From the NCBI GenBank assembly GCA_003524145.1, contig DODZ01000028.1:53613-105821 (forward strand): a stretch of DNA of 52,209 bases, in the 5' to 3' direction. Under the pieces are notes generated by a model. It saw only the letters and a list, made by a program, of their open reading frames with translations, had not been told where the DNA came from and made no database searches. Within the stretch, counting starts at the first letter, position 1. Each line of letters opens with the position of its first letter. Of this stretch, positions 33,033 to 40,656 are shown piece by piece. The translations under genes and the position numbers were made by a program. This DNA comes from Candidatus Apopatosoma intestinale. GTDB taxonomy: Bacteria > Bacillota > Clostridia > Oscillospirales > CAG-272.

Positions 33033-35069
33033 TTATTCAAGCTCGAAAGCGCCTGTATAGAGCTGATAGTAGACGCCTTTTTCGGCGATGAGCTTTTCGT
33101 GGTTGCCGCGCTCGATTATTCTGCCGTGGTCAAGAACCATGATAACATCGGAATTCATGACGGTGGAGAGTCTGTGCGCGATGACAAATACAGTTCTGCC
33201 CTCCATGAGCTTATCCATGCCGCGCTGAACTATTGCTTCCGTTCTCGTATCTATAGAGGAGGTCGCTTCGTCCAGAATCATGACGGGCGGGTCTGCTACG
33301 GCGGCACGCGCTATGGCGATAAGCTGACGCTGACCCTGCGACAGGTTAGCGCCGTTGCCGGAAAGCTCCGTATTATAGCCCTGCGGCAGGCGGGAAATGA
33401 AATCGTCCGCGCCAGCGAGCCTTGCTGCCTCGATGCATTCTTCATCGGTGGCGTCCAGCCTGCCATAGCGGATATTGTCCATTACGCTTCCCGTGAAAAG
33501 GTTTGTCTCCTGCAAAACTATGCCGAGACTTCGGCGCAGATCACTCTTTTTTATCTTATTTATATTGATCCCGTCGTAGCGTATCTTGCCGTCAGCTATG
33601 TCATAGAAGCGGTTTATCAGATTTGTTATCGTTGTCTTACCCGCACCTGTGGCGCCGACAAAGGCAACCTTCTGACCGGGCTCCGCATAGACCGTGATAT
33701 CATGGAGCACGGGCTTGTTTTCCTCATAGCCGAAATCGACATCATACATGCGGACATCGCCCGCGAGCGGCGTATATGTGAGCGTGCCGTCGCCATGCGG
33801 ATGCTTCCATGCCCATTTGCCCGTGCGCTCGGTTGTCTCTGTTATATTGCCTTTTTCATCGTATCTGCAGTTTACAAGAGTAACATATCCGTCGTCTGCC
33901 TCGGGCTTTTCATCCATGAGGGAGAATATGCGCTGCGCACCTGCCATACCCATGACGATGGAGTTTATCTGCTGGGAAAGCTGGTTTACATTGCCGGTGA
34001 ACTGCTTTGTCATATTGAGAAAAGGAATGATGATGGAAATTCTGAAGGCGAGCGCGGTAAAGCTGCCTTCCTTTATGAGACCGTAAAAGCTGAGGTTTGT
34101 CATGCCGAGCGTGATGAAAAGACCGCCTGCCACGGCACAGATGACATAAAGGATATTTCCTATATTCATGATGATGGGACCGAGGATATTGGCATAGGCA
34201 TGTGCCTTTTTGCTGTCTTCATAGAGCTCTTCGTTTATCGTGTCAAAATCCTGTTCCGCTTTGCCCTCGTGGCAGAATACCTTGATTACCTTCTGCCCGT
34301 TCATCATCTCCTGTATGTAGCCTTCACATTTTGCGACGGACTTCTGATTGCGGATGAAGTATTTTGCGCTTCCGCCGCCTACCTTTTTGGAGACGAATAC
34401 CATTGCCACCACGCCGAGCATTACCACGAGCGTCATAGGGATACTGTACCACATCATGATGCAGAATACCGTCAGCACTATGATGCCGGACTGGAGCATC
34501 TGCGGGAATGAACGCGAAACAAGCTCGCGCAGAGTATCGATATCGTTTGTATAATAACTCATGATATCGCCGTGCTTATGCGTATCGAAATATTTTATCG
34601 GGAGATTCTGCATCCCGTTGAACATCTCGCGGCGCAGCTTGTCAAGAAAGCCCTGCGTTATCTTTGCCATGAGCTGTGTCTGAAGCGTTATGAATATTAT
34701 CGCAAATACATAGAGCACTATCAGAACGCCGACGATAGGCAGTATTTCCGCTTTTGCCGCTGCCCATCTCTCGGAGAGAAATGCTCCGTTTCCCTGCGCA
34801 AATTCACGCAGTGAAAGTCCCGATGCCTCGGCGGCTTTTTTGATTATCGCTATGCTGTCGGCTATCTTGTCGAAAACCTTCTGCATGAAGATGGAGGGGA
34901 TAGACGAAACGATGGCGGAGAGCACGATACATACGCCGGTTATCGGCACGAGCACGGGATATGCCTGCACGAGCATCCTGAAAACTCTGCCGAGCAGCTT
35001 CATATCCGCTTTGCGCTTCATCGGCTTTGCGCCGGTCATTTCGGGGATGCCGTTTTTCTTATTTTTCAT
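33033..35069 (-). CDS. ABC exporter subunit, consensus ATPase site (heterodimer partner 2)
   Basis: A 678-residue half-transporter: a basic N-terminal tail, six transmembrane helices (about 30-350) and a nucleotide-binding domain with Walker A GATGAGKTT (about 470), signature LSQGQ (about 570) and Walker B MILDEATSS with the catalytic Glu present. The TM/NBD linker is unusually long (about 60 residues, RYDEKGNITETTERTGKW). The start at 35069 is preceded by AAAGGAGGTGA; the GTG three codons upstream lies in that ribosome site. It overlaps the partner gene by 11 bases. Together they resemble BmrCD/TM287-TM288-type multidrug or lipid exporters. Confidence 0.93.
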   Translation of the reverse strand: MKNKKNGIPEMTGAKPMKRKADMKLLGRVFRMLVQAYPVLVPITGVCIVLSAIVSSIPSIFMQKVFDKIADSIAIIKKAAEASGLSLREFAQGNGAFLSERWAAAKAEILPIVGVLIVLYVFAIIFITLQTQLMAKITQGFLDKLRREMFNGMQNLPIKYFDTHKHGDIMSYYTNDIDTLRELVSRSFPQMLQSGIIVLTVFCIMMWYSIPMTLVVMLGVVAMVFVSKKVGGGSAKYFIRNQKSVAKCEGYIQEMMNGQKVIKVFCHEGKAEQDFDTINEELYEDSKKAHAYANILGPIIMNIGNILYVICAVAGGLFITLGMTNLSFYGLIKEGSFTALAFRISIIIPFLNMTKQFTGNVNQLSQQINSIVMGMAGAQRIFSLMDEKPEADDGYVTLVNCRYDEKGNITETTERTGKWAWKHPHGDGTLTYTPLAGDVRMYDVDFGYEENKPVLHDITVYAEPGQKVAFVGATGAGKTTITNLINRFYDIADGKIRYDGININKIKKSDLRRSLGIVLQETNLFTGSVMDNIRYGRLDATDEECIEAARLAGADDFISRLPQGYNTELSGNGANLSQGQRQLIAIARAAVADPPVMILDEATSSIDTRTEAIVQRGMDKLMEGRTVFVIAHRLSTVMNSDVIMVLDHGRIIERGNHEKLIAEKGVYYQLYTGAFELE

Positions 35070-36843
35070 CGCGCTCACCTCCTTTTGTCTGCTGGAGATA
35101 TGTCTCGCGGTAGTTTTCGCTTGTTTTCATCAGCTCGTCATGCGTGCCGCGTGATGCTATTCTGCCGTTTTCCATCACAAGGATCAGATCGGCATCTTCG
35201 ACAGAGGCGATACGCTGAGCGATGATTATCTTTGTTGTATCCGGAATGAATTTGCGGAAGCCCGCACGGATGAGAGCGTCCGTTTTTGTATCGACAGCGC
35301 TTGTGGAGTCGTCGAGAATGAGTATTTTCGGCTTTTTCAGCAGTGCGCGGGCAATGCAGAGTCTCTGCTTCTGACCGCCCGAAACATTCGTGCCGCCCTG
35401 CTCAATCTTAGTATTGTAGCCATCGGGAAATGAGCGTACGAAATCGTCTGCCTGAGCAAGTTTGCAGGCTTCGATTATCTCTTCGTCGGTGGCATTTTCA
35501 TTGCCCCAGCGCAGGTTTTCGTTTATAGTGCCGGAGAAGAGCAGATTTTTTTGTAAAACGAAGGCAACGCTGTCGCGCAGTACCTCGAGGTCATAATCGC
35601 GCACATCCACGCCGCCTACTCTGACAGAGCCTACCGTCGTATCATAGAGGCGCGGGATGAGTTGTACAAGAGTTGATTTGCTCGAGCCGGTGACGCCGAG
35701 TATGCCGACCGTCATGCCGGATTTTATATGCAGATTGATATCCGAGAGGGCATATTTTTTCGCCTCGGCGGAATATTTGAAGCTTACATCGTCAAAATCT
35801 ATCGAGCCGTTTGCAACTTCTTTTACAGGCAGGGAAACGGTTTTTCCGTTTTCGTCCGTTCTCTCTGCCGATTCTGGATTTGTGAGCGCGGACTTTTCGT
35901 TGAGAACCTCTGCTACACGCTGCATGGACTCGTTTGATATCGTGAGTATGACATAAATCATCGAAAGCATCATGAGCTGCATGAGTATCTGAAAGCCGTA
36001 TGTAAGCATGGACGACATCTGACCCACGCCGAGATCAAGTCCCGCAGAGGTGATTACGAGCTTGGAGCCGAGTATCAGTATGAAAGCCATATTGAAATAT
36101 ACGCATAGCTGCATGAGCGGCGAATTGAGCGCAACGATTTTTTCCGCTTTTGTGAAGTCGCGGCAGATATCACCTGCGGCTATTCCGAATTTCTGCTTTT
36201 CGTATTCCTCTCTCGAAAAGCCTTTTACCACGCGCATGCCGCGTACATTTTCCTCTACAGATTCATTGAGGCGATCATATTTGCGGAAAACACTGCGGAA
36301 AGCGGGCATTGCTTTTTTTGAGATAAGCCAGAGACCGATAAGGAGCACCGGTATGACAATAACGAAAAGGGAAGCGAGCGCGCCGCCCATGATATATGCC
36401 ATGACTATGGAGAATATCATCATCAGAGGAGCACGGATTGCTGTTCGGATTATCATCATGTATGCAAACTGGACATTTCCGACATCCGTCGTCATTCTTG
36501 TGACGAGCGATGAGGTGGAAAACTTGTCTATATTCTCAAAAGCAAATGACTGCACCTTATAGAATAGGTCATGGCGCAGGTTCTTTGCAAAGCCGGACGA
36601 AGCCTTTGCGCAGGTAACGCCGGCGATACCGCCGCAGGCAAGCGAAATCATAGCCATCGCAGCAAGCAGAGCACCTGTTTTCAGGATGTCAGCCATCTCG
36701 GCGCCGTTTTCGATGCGGTTGATAAGTTCGGCTGTGATAAAAGGTATGATACATTCTATCACGGCTTCAAACATAATGAATATAAAGGTAAGTATGCTCG
36801 GGGTTTTATATTCTCTTATGCTTTTTGCAAGCTTTTTTATCAT
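35059..36843 (-). CDS. ABC exporter subunit, degenerate ATPase site (heterodimer partner 1)
   Basis: A 594-residue half-transporter with six transmembrane helices (about 15-320) and an NBD. Walker A reads GVTGSSKST (about 383-391, Ser for the last Gly), the signature is VSGGQ, and after Walker B the catalytic Glu is Asp (ILDDSTSAVD, about 505-514). This pattern marks the degenerate-site half of heterodimeric exporters such as TM287 and BmrC. The ATG at 36843 follows AAAGGAAAAG; the longer open frame runs through the promoter. Expression may be controlled by a leader attenuator (36862-36890) and by an upstream mini-ORF whose TGA overlaps this ATG. Confidence 0.93.
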   Translation of the reverse strand: MIKKLAKSIREYKTPSILTFIFIMFEAVIECIIPFITAELINRIENGAEMADILKTGALLAAMAMISLACGGIAGVTCAKASSGFAKNLRHDLFYKVQSFAFENIDKFSTSSLVTRMTTDVGNVQFAYMMIIRTAIRAPLMMIFSIVMAYIMGGALASLFVIVIPVLLIGLWLISKKAMPAFRSVFRKYDRLNESVEENVRGMRVVKGFSREEYEKQKFGIAAGDICRDFTKAEKIVALNSPLMQLCVYFNMAFILILGSKLVITSAGLDLGVGQMSSMLTYGFQILMQLMMLSMIYVILTISNESMQRVAEVLNEKSALTNPESAERTDENGKTVSLPVKEVANGSIDFDDVSFKYSAEAKKYALSDINLHIKSGMTVGILGVTGSSKSTLVQLIPRLYDTTVGSVRVGGVDVRDYDLEVLRDSVAFVLQKNLLFSGTINENLRWGNENATDEEIIEACKLAQADDFVRSFPDGYNTKIEQGGTNVSGGQKQRLCIARALLKKPKILILDDSTSAVDTKTDALIRAGFRKFIPDTTKIIIAQRIASVEDADLILVMENGRIASRGTHDELMKTSENYRETYLQQTKGGERDEK

Positions 36844-36902
36844 AAAAACTTTTCCTTTCTCAAAAAATTGTCGGCAAAAAAGCTTTGCCGTCCATAGAAC
36901 AT
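36840..36902 (-). other. Leader mini-ORF (20 codons) ahead of the ABC exporter
   Basis: ATG at 36902 opens a 20-codon frame (MFYGRQSFFADNFLRKEKFL) whose TGA overlaps the exporter ATG (ATGA). The predicted transcription start (about 36904) is almost at its ATG, so it would be leaderless. A second mini-ORF, MDGKAFLPTIF (36860-36895), overlaps it in another frame. Both run through the attenuator hairpin. Candidate leader peptides only; no ribosome site. Confidence 0.35.
36862..36890 (-). promoter_or_regulatory. Attenuator-like hairpin in the exporter leader
   Basis: Leftwards: CGGCAAA (complement of 36884-36890) pairs with TTTGCCG (complement of 36872-36878), then ACAA and six T residues. It lies between promoter and start codon, the layout of a transcription attenuator. 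Confidence 0.5.
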
Positions 36903-36910
36903 TAAATATA

Positions 36911-36939
36911 ATTATACTATGTTTAGAGAAAATAATCAA
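36911..36939 (-). promoter_or_regulatory. ABC exporter promoter
   Basis: Minus strand: -35 TTGATT (36934-36939), 17-base spacer, -10 TATAAT (36911-36916). Confidence 0.7.
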
Positions 36940-36970
36940 TGGATAAATTGTTAACTTTTTATATATCGAC

Positions 36971-37003
36971 AAAAAAGAGCACATCCGATCGGCGGATGCG
37001 CTC
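36971..37003 (-). terminator. Terminator of the amidase gene
   Basis: Leftwards: GAGCGCATCCG pairs with CGGATGTGCTC (one mismatch; 36977-37002), followed by T6, 13 bases after the amidase stop. Confidence 0.9.
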
Positions 37004-37015
37004 CGTTTTTATAGA

Positions 37016-37933
37016 TTATCTGAAAATGAGCCTCTTCTTGAAAAGGTTCCATTCCGATGGGTTGTCTACATAGTAGACGGGGCAGGCTTTGCCTGTTATA
37101 TCGTAGTGGCGTCTCACATTGTCGGCGCTTATATCATACTTATCGCAGAGCCATGAAACGAGCTTCAGAAGCGAAAGGTAAGATTTATAGTTAAATCTGC
37201 CTGTTTTATCGGGATGGCAGACCTCTATGCCGATGGAGCAGGCATTCACATCCGCATTTCCCGCGTGATATGCTATCTCGTTATCGGGTATGCAACGGAT
37301 TATTTCGCCCTCAAGCCCTACTATGTAATGCGCACCGGCGTATATTTTCTCATTTTTCGGCAGATTATTGAAGTAGTTGCGGTTGCTTATCGCGCTCGTG
37401 CCCGCGTTTGCAACATAGTGAATTACTATCTTTGTTATCTTCTGACGGCTTACGCCTTTATCAAGGTATTTGTTTGCGGGGCGCGAGTATTTATTGATAT
37501 CGAGCAGCTTGTCTGCTATCAGGCCTCTCATCTCGGAGTCGGTCGGAATGCGCGATATGTATCCCGGCTCATATGTCGCCGTTGTTGAAGTTGTCGCGGT
37601 CGTCGTTGCCGTCGTTGCTTTTGTCGTTGAGGTTGTTACCGGCGGAGGAGAGGTCAGACGAGTTGTAGTTGCTGTTGCAGTGGTCACAGCATGCGTTGTG
37701 GTTACAGTCGGTGTTGTGGCTACAGTCGTCGGTGCGGTAACAGTCGGGGTTGTGTCCGTGGGTGCGGTCGGTGCCGTGGTCTCGGCTGGGTGATTCGCGC
37801 TTTTCTTGAATATTACTACCGCGAGCATCACCACGAGTACAAGGCAGAGTAGTTTCAGAAACTGCGCGAAAAATGTATTTTGCTTTTTTCTTTTCATTTT
37901 TCGGTTCGTCTGCAGGTCCATTTGCCAGTCCAT
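37016..37933 (-). CDS. Membrane-anchored N-acetylmuramoyl-L-alanine amidase with Thr-rich linker
   Basis: A 305-residue protein: short basic cytoplasmic tail, one transmembrane helix (about 22-42), a Thr/Pro/Ala-rich linker (about 50-125), and an Amidase_2 domain (about 160-295). Zinc and catalytic signatures are IHYVANAG, GAHYIVGLEGEI, SIGIEVCHPD and RRHYDITGKACP. It should cleave the amide between muramic acid and the stem peptide outside the cell. I chose ATG 37933 (MDWQ) because GGAGG lies 5 bases upstream and the promoter -10 ends at 37961, putting the in-frame ATG at 37957 at or before the transcript start. Confidence 0.88.
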   Translation of the reverse strand: MDWQMDLQTNRKMKRKKQNTFFAQFLKLLCLVLVVMLAVVIFKKSANHPAETTAPTAPTDTTPTVTAPTTVATTPTVTTTHAVTTATATTTRLTSPPPVTTSTTKATTATTTATTSTTATYEPGYISRIPTDSEMRGLIADKLLDINKYSRPANKYLDKGVSRQKITKIVIHYVANAGTSAISNRNYFNNLPKNEKIYAGAHYIVGLEGEIIRCIPDNEIAYHAGNADVNACSIGIEVCHPDKTGRFNYKSYLSLLKLVSWLCDKYDISADNVRRHYDITGKACPVYYVDNPSEWNLFKKRLIFR

Positions 37934-37960
37934 TTCCGCCTCCGTTTTTTTGCTCATATT

Positions 37961-37989
37961 ATTTTATACCAAAAAGCCCGAGATGTCAA
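37961..37989 (-). promoter_or_regulatory. Amidase promoter
   Basis: Minus strand: -35 TTGACA (37984-37989), 17-base spacer, -10 TAAAAT (37961-37966). It supports the downstream start codon of the amidase. Confidence 0.7.
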
Positions 37990-37999
37990 TACCCGAAAA

Positions 38000-38824
38000 T
38001 CACAGTTTCTCATATACCGCAACGGCAAAATCTGCCGTTGCGGACAGGGCAGTGAGCGCTGCCGCCCGAGCCTGCCCCTCCTTTGATGTCTTGTAATAAT
38101 AAGGTGTCATCATGAAAAGCTCATGTATCTCGTTCTGATTTTTCAGCGTGAAAGTGTACGTCAGCCGCTTTTCCGAGATGAGGCGGAATCCGCCGAAGTC
38201 GGCTGTTTCCACATCGTTTTCGTATGGCGTATCGTAAATAGCCTTTTTCAGCTCGAAAAGGTGCTTTTCACGGGGATATACATGAATCATTCTTCCACCT
38301 TTTTTCAGCACGCGTGCAAATTCATTTGCGGCACACGGCGCGAACATATTCATTATTATATCGACGCTGTCGTCCGCCACAGGCAGGGAAAATATACTTG
38401 CCGCGGCAAGCTCTATCCGGCGGCACCGCTTGGCACCGTAAATGAGAGCGTCACGCGATATGTCTATGCCGAGCGCATGAAGAAATATTCCTCTTTTTTC
38501 GGCTTCGTGCATTACAGCCGCCGTATAGTAGCATTCGCCGCAGCCGAGGTCGAGCAGCGTATCACCGTCTTTTGCACAGGCGAGCACGGCGTCGGTCGTT
38601 GCTTCGCAGAGCGGCAGATAATAGCCGAGATCGAGAAAATCTCTTCTTGCCGTTATCATGGCGGTGTCATCGCCGTGGCGCTTGTCCTTCGATTTCTGCG
38701 AGAGCAGGAGGTTCACATATCCCTTTTTCGCTATGTCGAAGCTGTGCCCGTTTTCACAGGTGAGTATTTTCTCGCCGCGCTCGAGAGCAGAGCCGCATAC
38801 AGGGCAGCAAAAGCTTGATTTCAA
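38000..38824 (-). CDS. rlmA: 23S rRNA guanine-N1 methyltransferase RlmA family protein
   Basis: A 274-residue enzyme. The N-terminal zinc finger CPVCGSALERGEKILTC...H (Cys7, Cys10, Cys24 and His28 region) is followed by the RlmA-specific FDIAKKGYVNLL and a Rossmann SAM domain with LLDLGCGECYYT (about 92-103) and DIIMNMFAPCA (about 152). Family members methylate N1 of G745 or G748 in 23S rRNA helix 35; some Gram-positive forms (RlmAII) affect macrolide/tylosin sensitivity. The start is taken as TTG at 38824 because AAAGGAGGAA is 8 bases upstream; no in-frame ATG fits that site. Last gene of the deacetylase-S4-rlmA run. Confidence 0.88.
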   Translation of the reverse strand: MKSSFCCPVCGSALERGEKILTCENGHSFDIAKKGYVNLLLSQKSKDKRHGDDTAMITARRDFLDLGYYLPLCEATTDAVLACAKDGDTLLDLGCGECYYTAAVMHEAEKRGIFLHALGIDISRDALIYGAKRCRRIELAAASIFSLPVADDSVDIIMNMFAPCAANEFARVLKKGGRMIHVYPREKHLFELKKAIYDTPYENDVETADFGGFRLISEKRLTYTFTLKNQNEIHELFMMTPYYYKTSKEGQARAAALTALSATADFAVAVYEKL

Positions 38825-38891
38825 GGCATATTCCTCCTTTTTATACAAATGTATCAAATATAAAATTTCTGTTTATTCAAGCGTATCTTTT

Positions 38892-39656
38892 TCAGATATA
38901 CTTATCAAAAATGACTACAGTCCTGCCTTTTCGGCTCTCTCCGCGAAATTCACGGAGCACAACCTTGCCCTTGCCGCGCAGGACTATCTTGGAGCCTGCC
39001 GCTATCTGCCTGTCAGCCTTTTCAGCCGCCTCATCGTTTACGAAAACGAAACCTGCGGCGATAGCCTCCGATGCCGCCGAACGCGAAAGGTCAAAGGCGG
39101 CGGAGACGATATTATCAAGCCGCGGCGAAGCTACTGTATCGCGCTTTTCCTCCGTGCGCACAGCGGGCGCACGCAGTGCGCCTATCGGCAATATCTGCGT
39201 TTCCATCGGGCAGTTTCCCGCTTTGTCGAAGCTATCGGCGAGGAAAACCGCCGTCTGCGGCACGGTGATTATATCGGCGCCTTCTTGGCAGACAATGATG
39301 TCACCAACAGTTTCGCGCTTTATGCCGAGTGCCATCAGCGAGCCGAGATAATCTCTGTGAGAGAGCGCCCTCGCGGGATTTCTGTTTGCAGCGCGTACGA
39401 TAACGAGAGGGAAGTCCTCCTCGGAGAAGCAATCGCGCAGGCTCTCGGCATAGTCGGGCAGGATAAAGCAGATTTTTCTTTCCGCACCGTCGTACCCGCC
39501 GAAAAGCTCATATCGCGCCCGTTCCTTTTTGCAGACCGAAACGGCTGCCGCACATGAAGCGGCATCGAGAAAGGAAGTATATGCGGCACAGTAATTTTCC
39601 GCAGATTCTCTTATTTTATCGAGAATTCTTGCGCGCAGAAGCCCGTCGTCTGTCAT
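38892..39656 (-). CDS. S4-domain RNA-binding protein, YlmH-like
   Basis: A 254-residue YlmH-family protein. The N-terminal half has the conserved FGGYDGAERKICFILPDY block (about 52-69) and RDYLGSLMALGIKRETVGDI (about 101-120); a C-terminal S4 domain follows (RLDNIVSAAFDLSRSAASEAI, then GFVFVNDE, about 178-215). YlmH homologues bind RNA and ribosomes; recent work on Gram-positives links them to rescue of stalled large subunits. In Bacillus it sits in the division/cell-wall cluster; here it follows a polysaccharide deacetylase by a one-base overlap (TGATG), so the two are co-translated. Confidence 0.92.
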   Translation of the reverse strand: MTDDGLLRARILDKIRESAENYCAAYTSFLDAASCAAAVSVCKKERARYELFGGYDGAERKICFILPDYAESLRDCFSEEDFPLVIVRAANRNPARALSHRDYLGSLMALGIKRETVGDIIVCQEGADIITVPQTAVFLADSFDKAGNCPMETQILPIGALRAPAVRTEEKRDTVASPRLDNIVSAAFDLSRSAASEAIAAGFVFVNDEAAEKADRQIAAGSKIVLRGKGKVVLREFRGESRKGRTVVIFDKYI

Positions 39657-40468
39657 CAGAGTCTTACCGTTTCGCCTGCGGGAATCTTCAGCGGTTCCTT
39701 GTCGCAGGAAACCCAGAGGTCGATAGCCGTCGGGTTGCGGATGACCTTTTCGTCGGCGGAAATCTGAATCTGCGAGATTGCATTTTTATAGTCCACTACC
39801 TCTATATTTGTGGCAAACCATATGCTTTCGGAATGCTCGGCGAGCTTTTGGCAGACCGTATCGATAAGCTCCCAGTTATTGTCGTTCTGCGGGCGGAACT
39901 CATAGCTGTGACCCCAGATGTAGAGCAGAGAACCGACGCGCCACGGAGCTTTTGTTATGTTGTGAATGAGCTGATCGACATTCGGCATACACTGATTGTG
40001 ATGATTTGTCGGTCGCCATGTCATGAAATTCTCGGGGAAGAGGAATGATGATGTGGGCTCTACGGCGCGGCTGTATACAAGTCCGGCGACCATCATGGCA
40101 TTGAGCGTGTCATCGCTCCATGTGCCGAAGGGGAAAGCAAGACCGCGGACAATCTGACCGCTTGCCTTTTCGAGAGAGAGGCGGCAGCTCATCAGCTCGT
40201 CATACTGCGCCTTCGGTGTGAGAAATTCGAGATGCGGGTGCGTTACAGTATGGCAGGCTATTTCGTGCCCCGCGTAGACTGTGGGCACATCCTTTGCCTG
40301 AAGCCAGTTGTTCGGGTTGTCAAATGAGCCTGAAATAAGGTTGAAGGTGCCTTTTATACCGTATTTATTGAATATTTCAATGAGCTTGAGGTCGGTATCG
40401 GGACCGTCATCGTAGCTCATTGTAACGATATGCTGTTTTCCGTCTTTGAATCTGTCTGTTCTTATCAT
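39656..40468 (-). CDS. Polysaccharide deacetylase (NodB-like) protein
   Basis: A 270-residue carbohydrate esterase family 4-type domain with no signal peptide or membrane helix, so it appears cytoplasmic. Motif 1 is SYDDGPDTD (Asp20 base and Asp21 metal), motif 2 is ACHTVTHPHLEFL with two metal His residues (about 72-84), and FPFGTWSDDT near 117 is motif 3-like. CE4 enzymes remove N- or O-acetyl groups from glycans; short cytoplasmic members may act on small sugars. The C-terminus adds a beta-rich extension of about 60 residues. Ribosome site GAGAGG and its own promoter. Confidence 0.88.
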   Translation of the reverse strand: MIRTDRFKDGKQHIVTMSYDDGPDTDLKLIEIFNKYGIKGTFNLISGSFDNPNNWLQAKDVPTVYAGHEIACHTVTHPHLEFLTPKAQYDELMSCRLSLEKASGQIVRGLAFPFGTWSDDTLNAMMVAGLVYSRAVEPTSSFLFPENFMTWRPTNHHNQCMPNVDQLIHNITKAPWRVGSLLYIWGHSYEFRPQNDNNWELIDTVCQKLAEHSESIWFATNIEVVDYKNAISQIQISADEKVIRNPTAIDLWVSCDKEPLKIPAGETVRL

Positions 40469-40516
40469 TTTGATTACCTCTCTTTTAAAAAAGAAATTAA
40501 ATTTGCAATTATGATA

Positions 40517-40545
40517 ATTATATCACAAAAAGAACGAAAATGCAA
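40517..40545 (-). promoter_or_regulatory. Promoter of the deacetylase-S4-rlmA operon
   Basis: Minus strand: -35 TTGCAT (40540-40545), 17-base spacer, -10 TATAAT (40517-40522). Confidence 0.65.
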
Positions 40546-40591
40546 TGCTTATTCCGGAAGTTTTAAAGTTGTTAATTATTTTCAAATACGC

Positions 40592-40620
40592 TTGACATTA
40601 CGTCTTAAAAGGGGTAAAAT
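40592..40620 (+). promoter_or_regulatory. Promoter of the M28 peptidase gene
   Basis: TTGACA (40592-40597), 17-base spacer, TAAAAT (40615-40620), 36 bases before the start codon; divergent from the deacetylase promoter. Confidence 0.78.
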
Positions 40621-40656
40621 AACAGGCGAAATATAAATTCAGGGAGGAAATGCCAT

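Noticed and set aside
33027..34511. 494-codon plus-strand open frame
   Set aside because: Antisense of the ABC exporter subunit at 33033-35069, whose domains are unmistakable; no recognisable protein in this frame.
37934..37957. Amidase start at the upstream ATG (37957)
   Set aside because: The -10 box ends at 37961, so this ATG would be at or before the transcript start; the ATG at 37933 has a GGAGG site.
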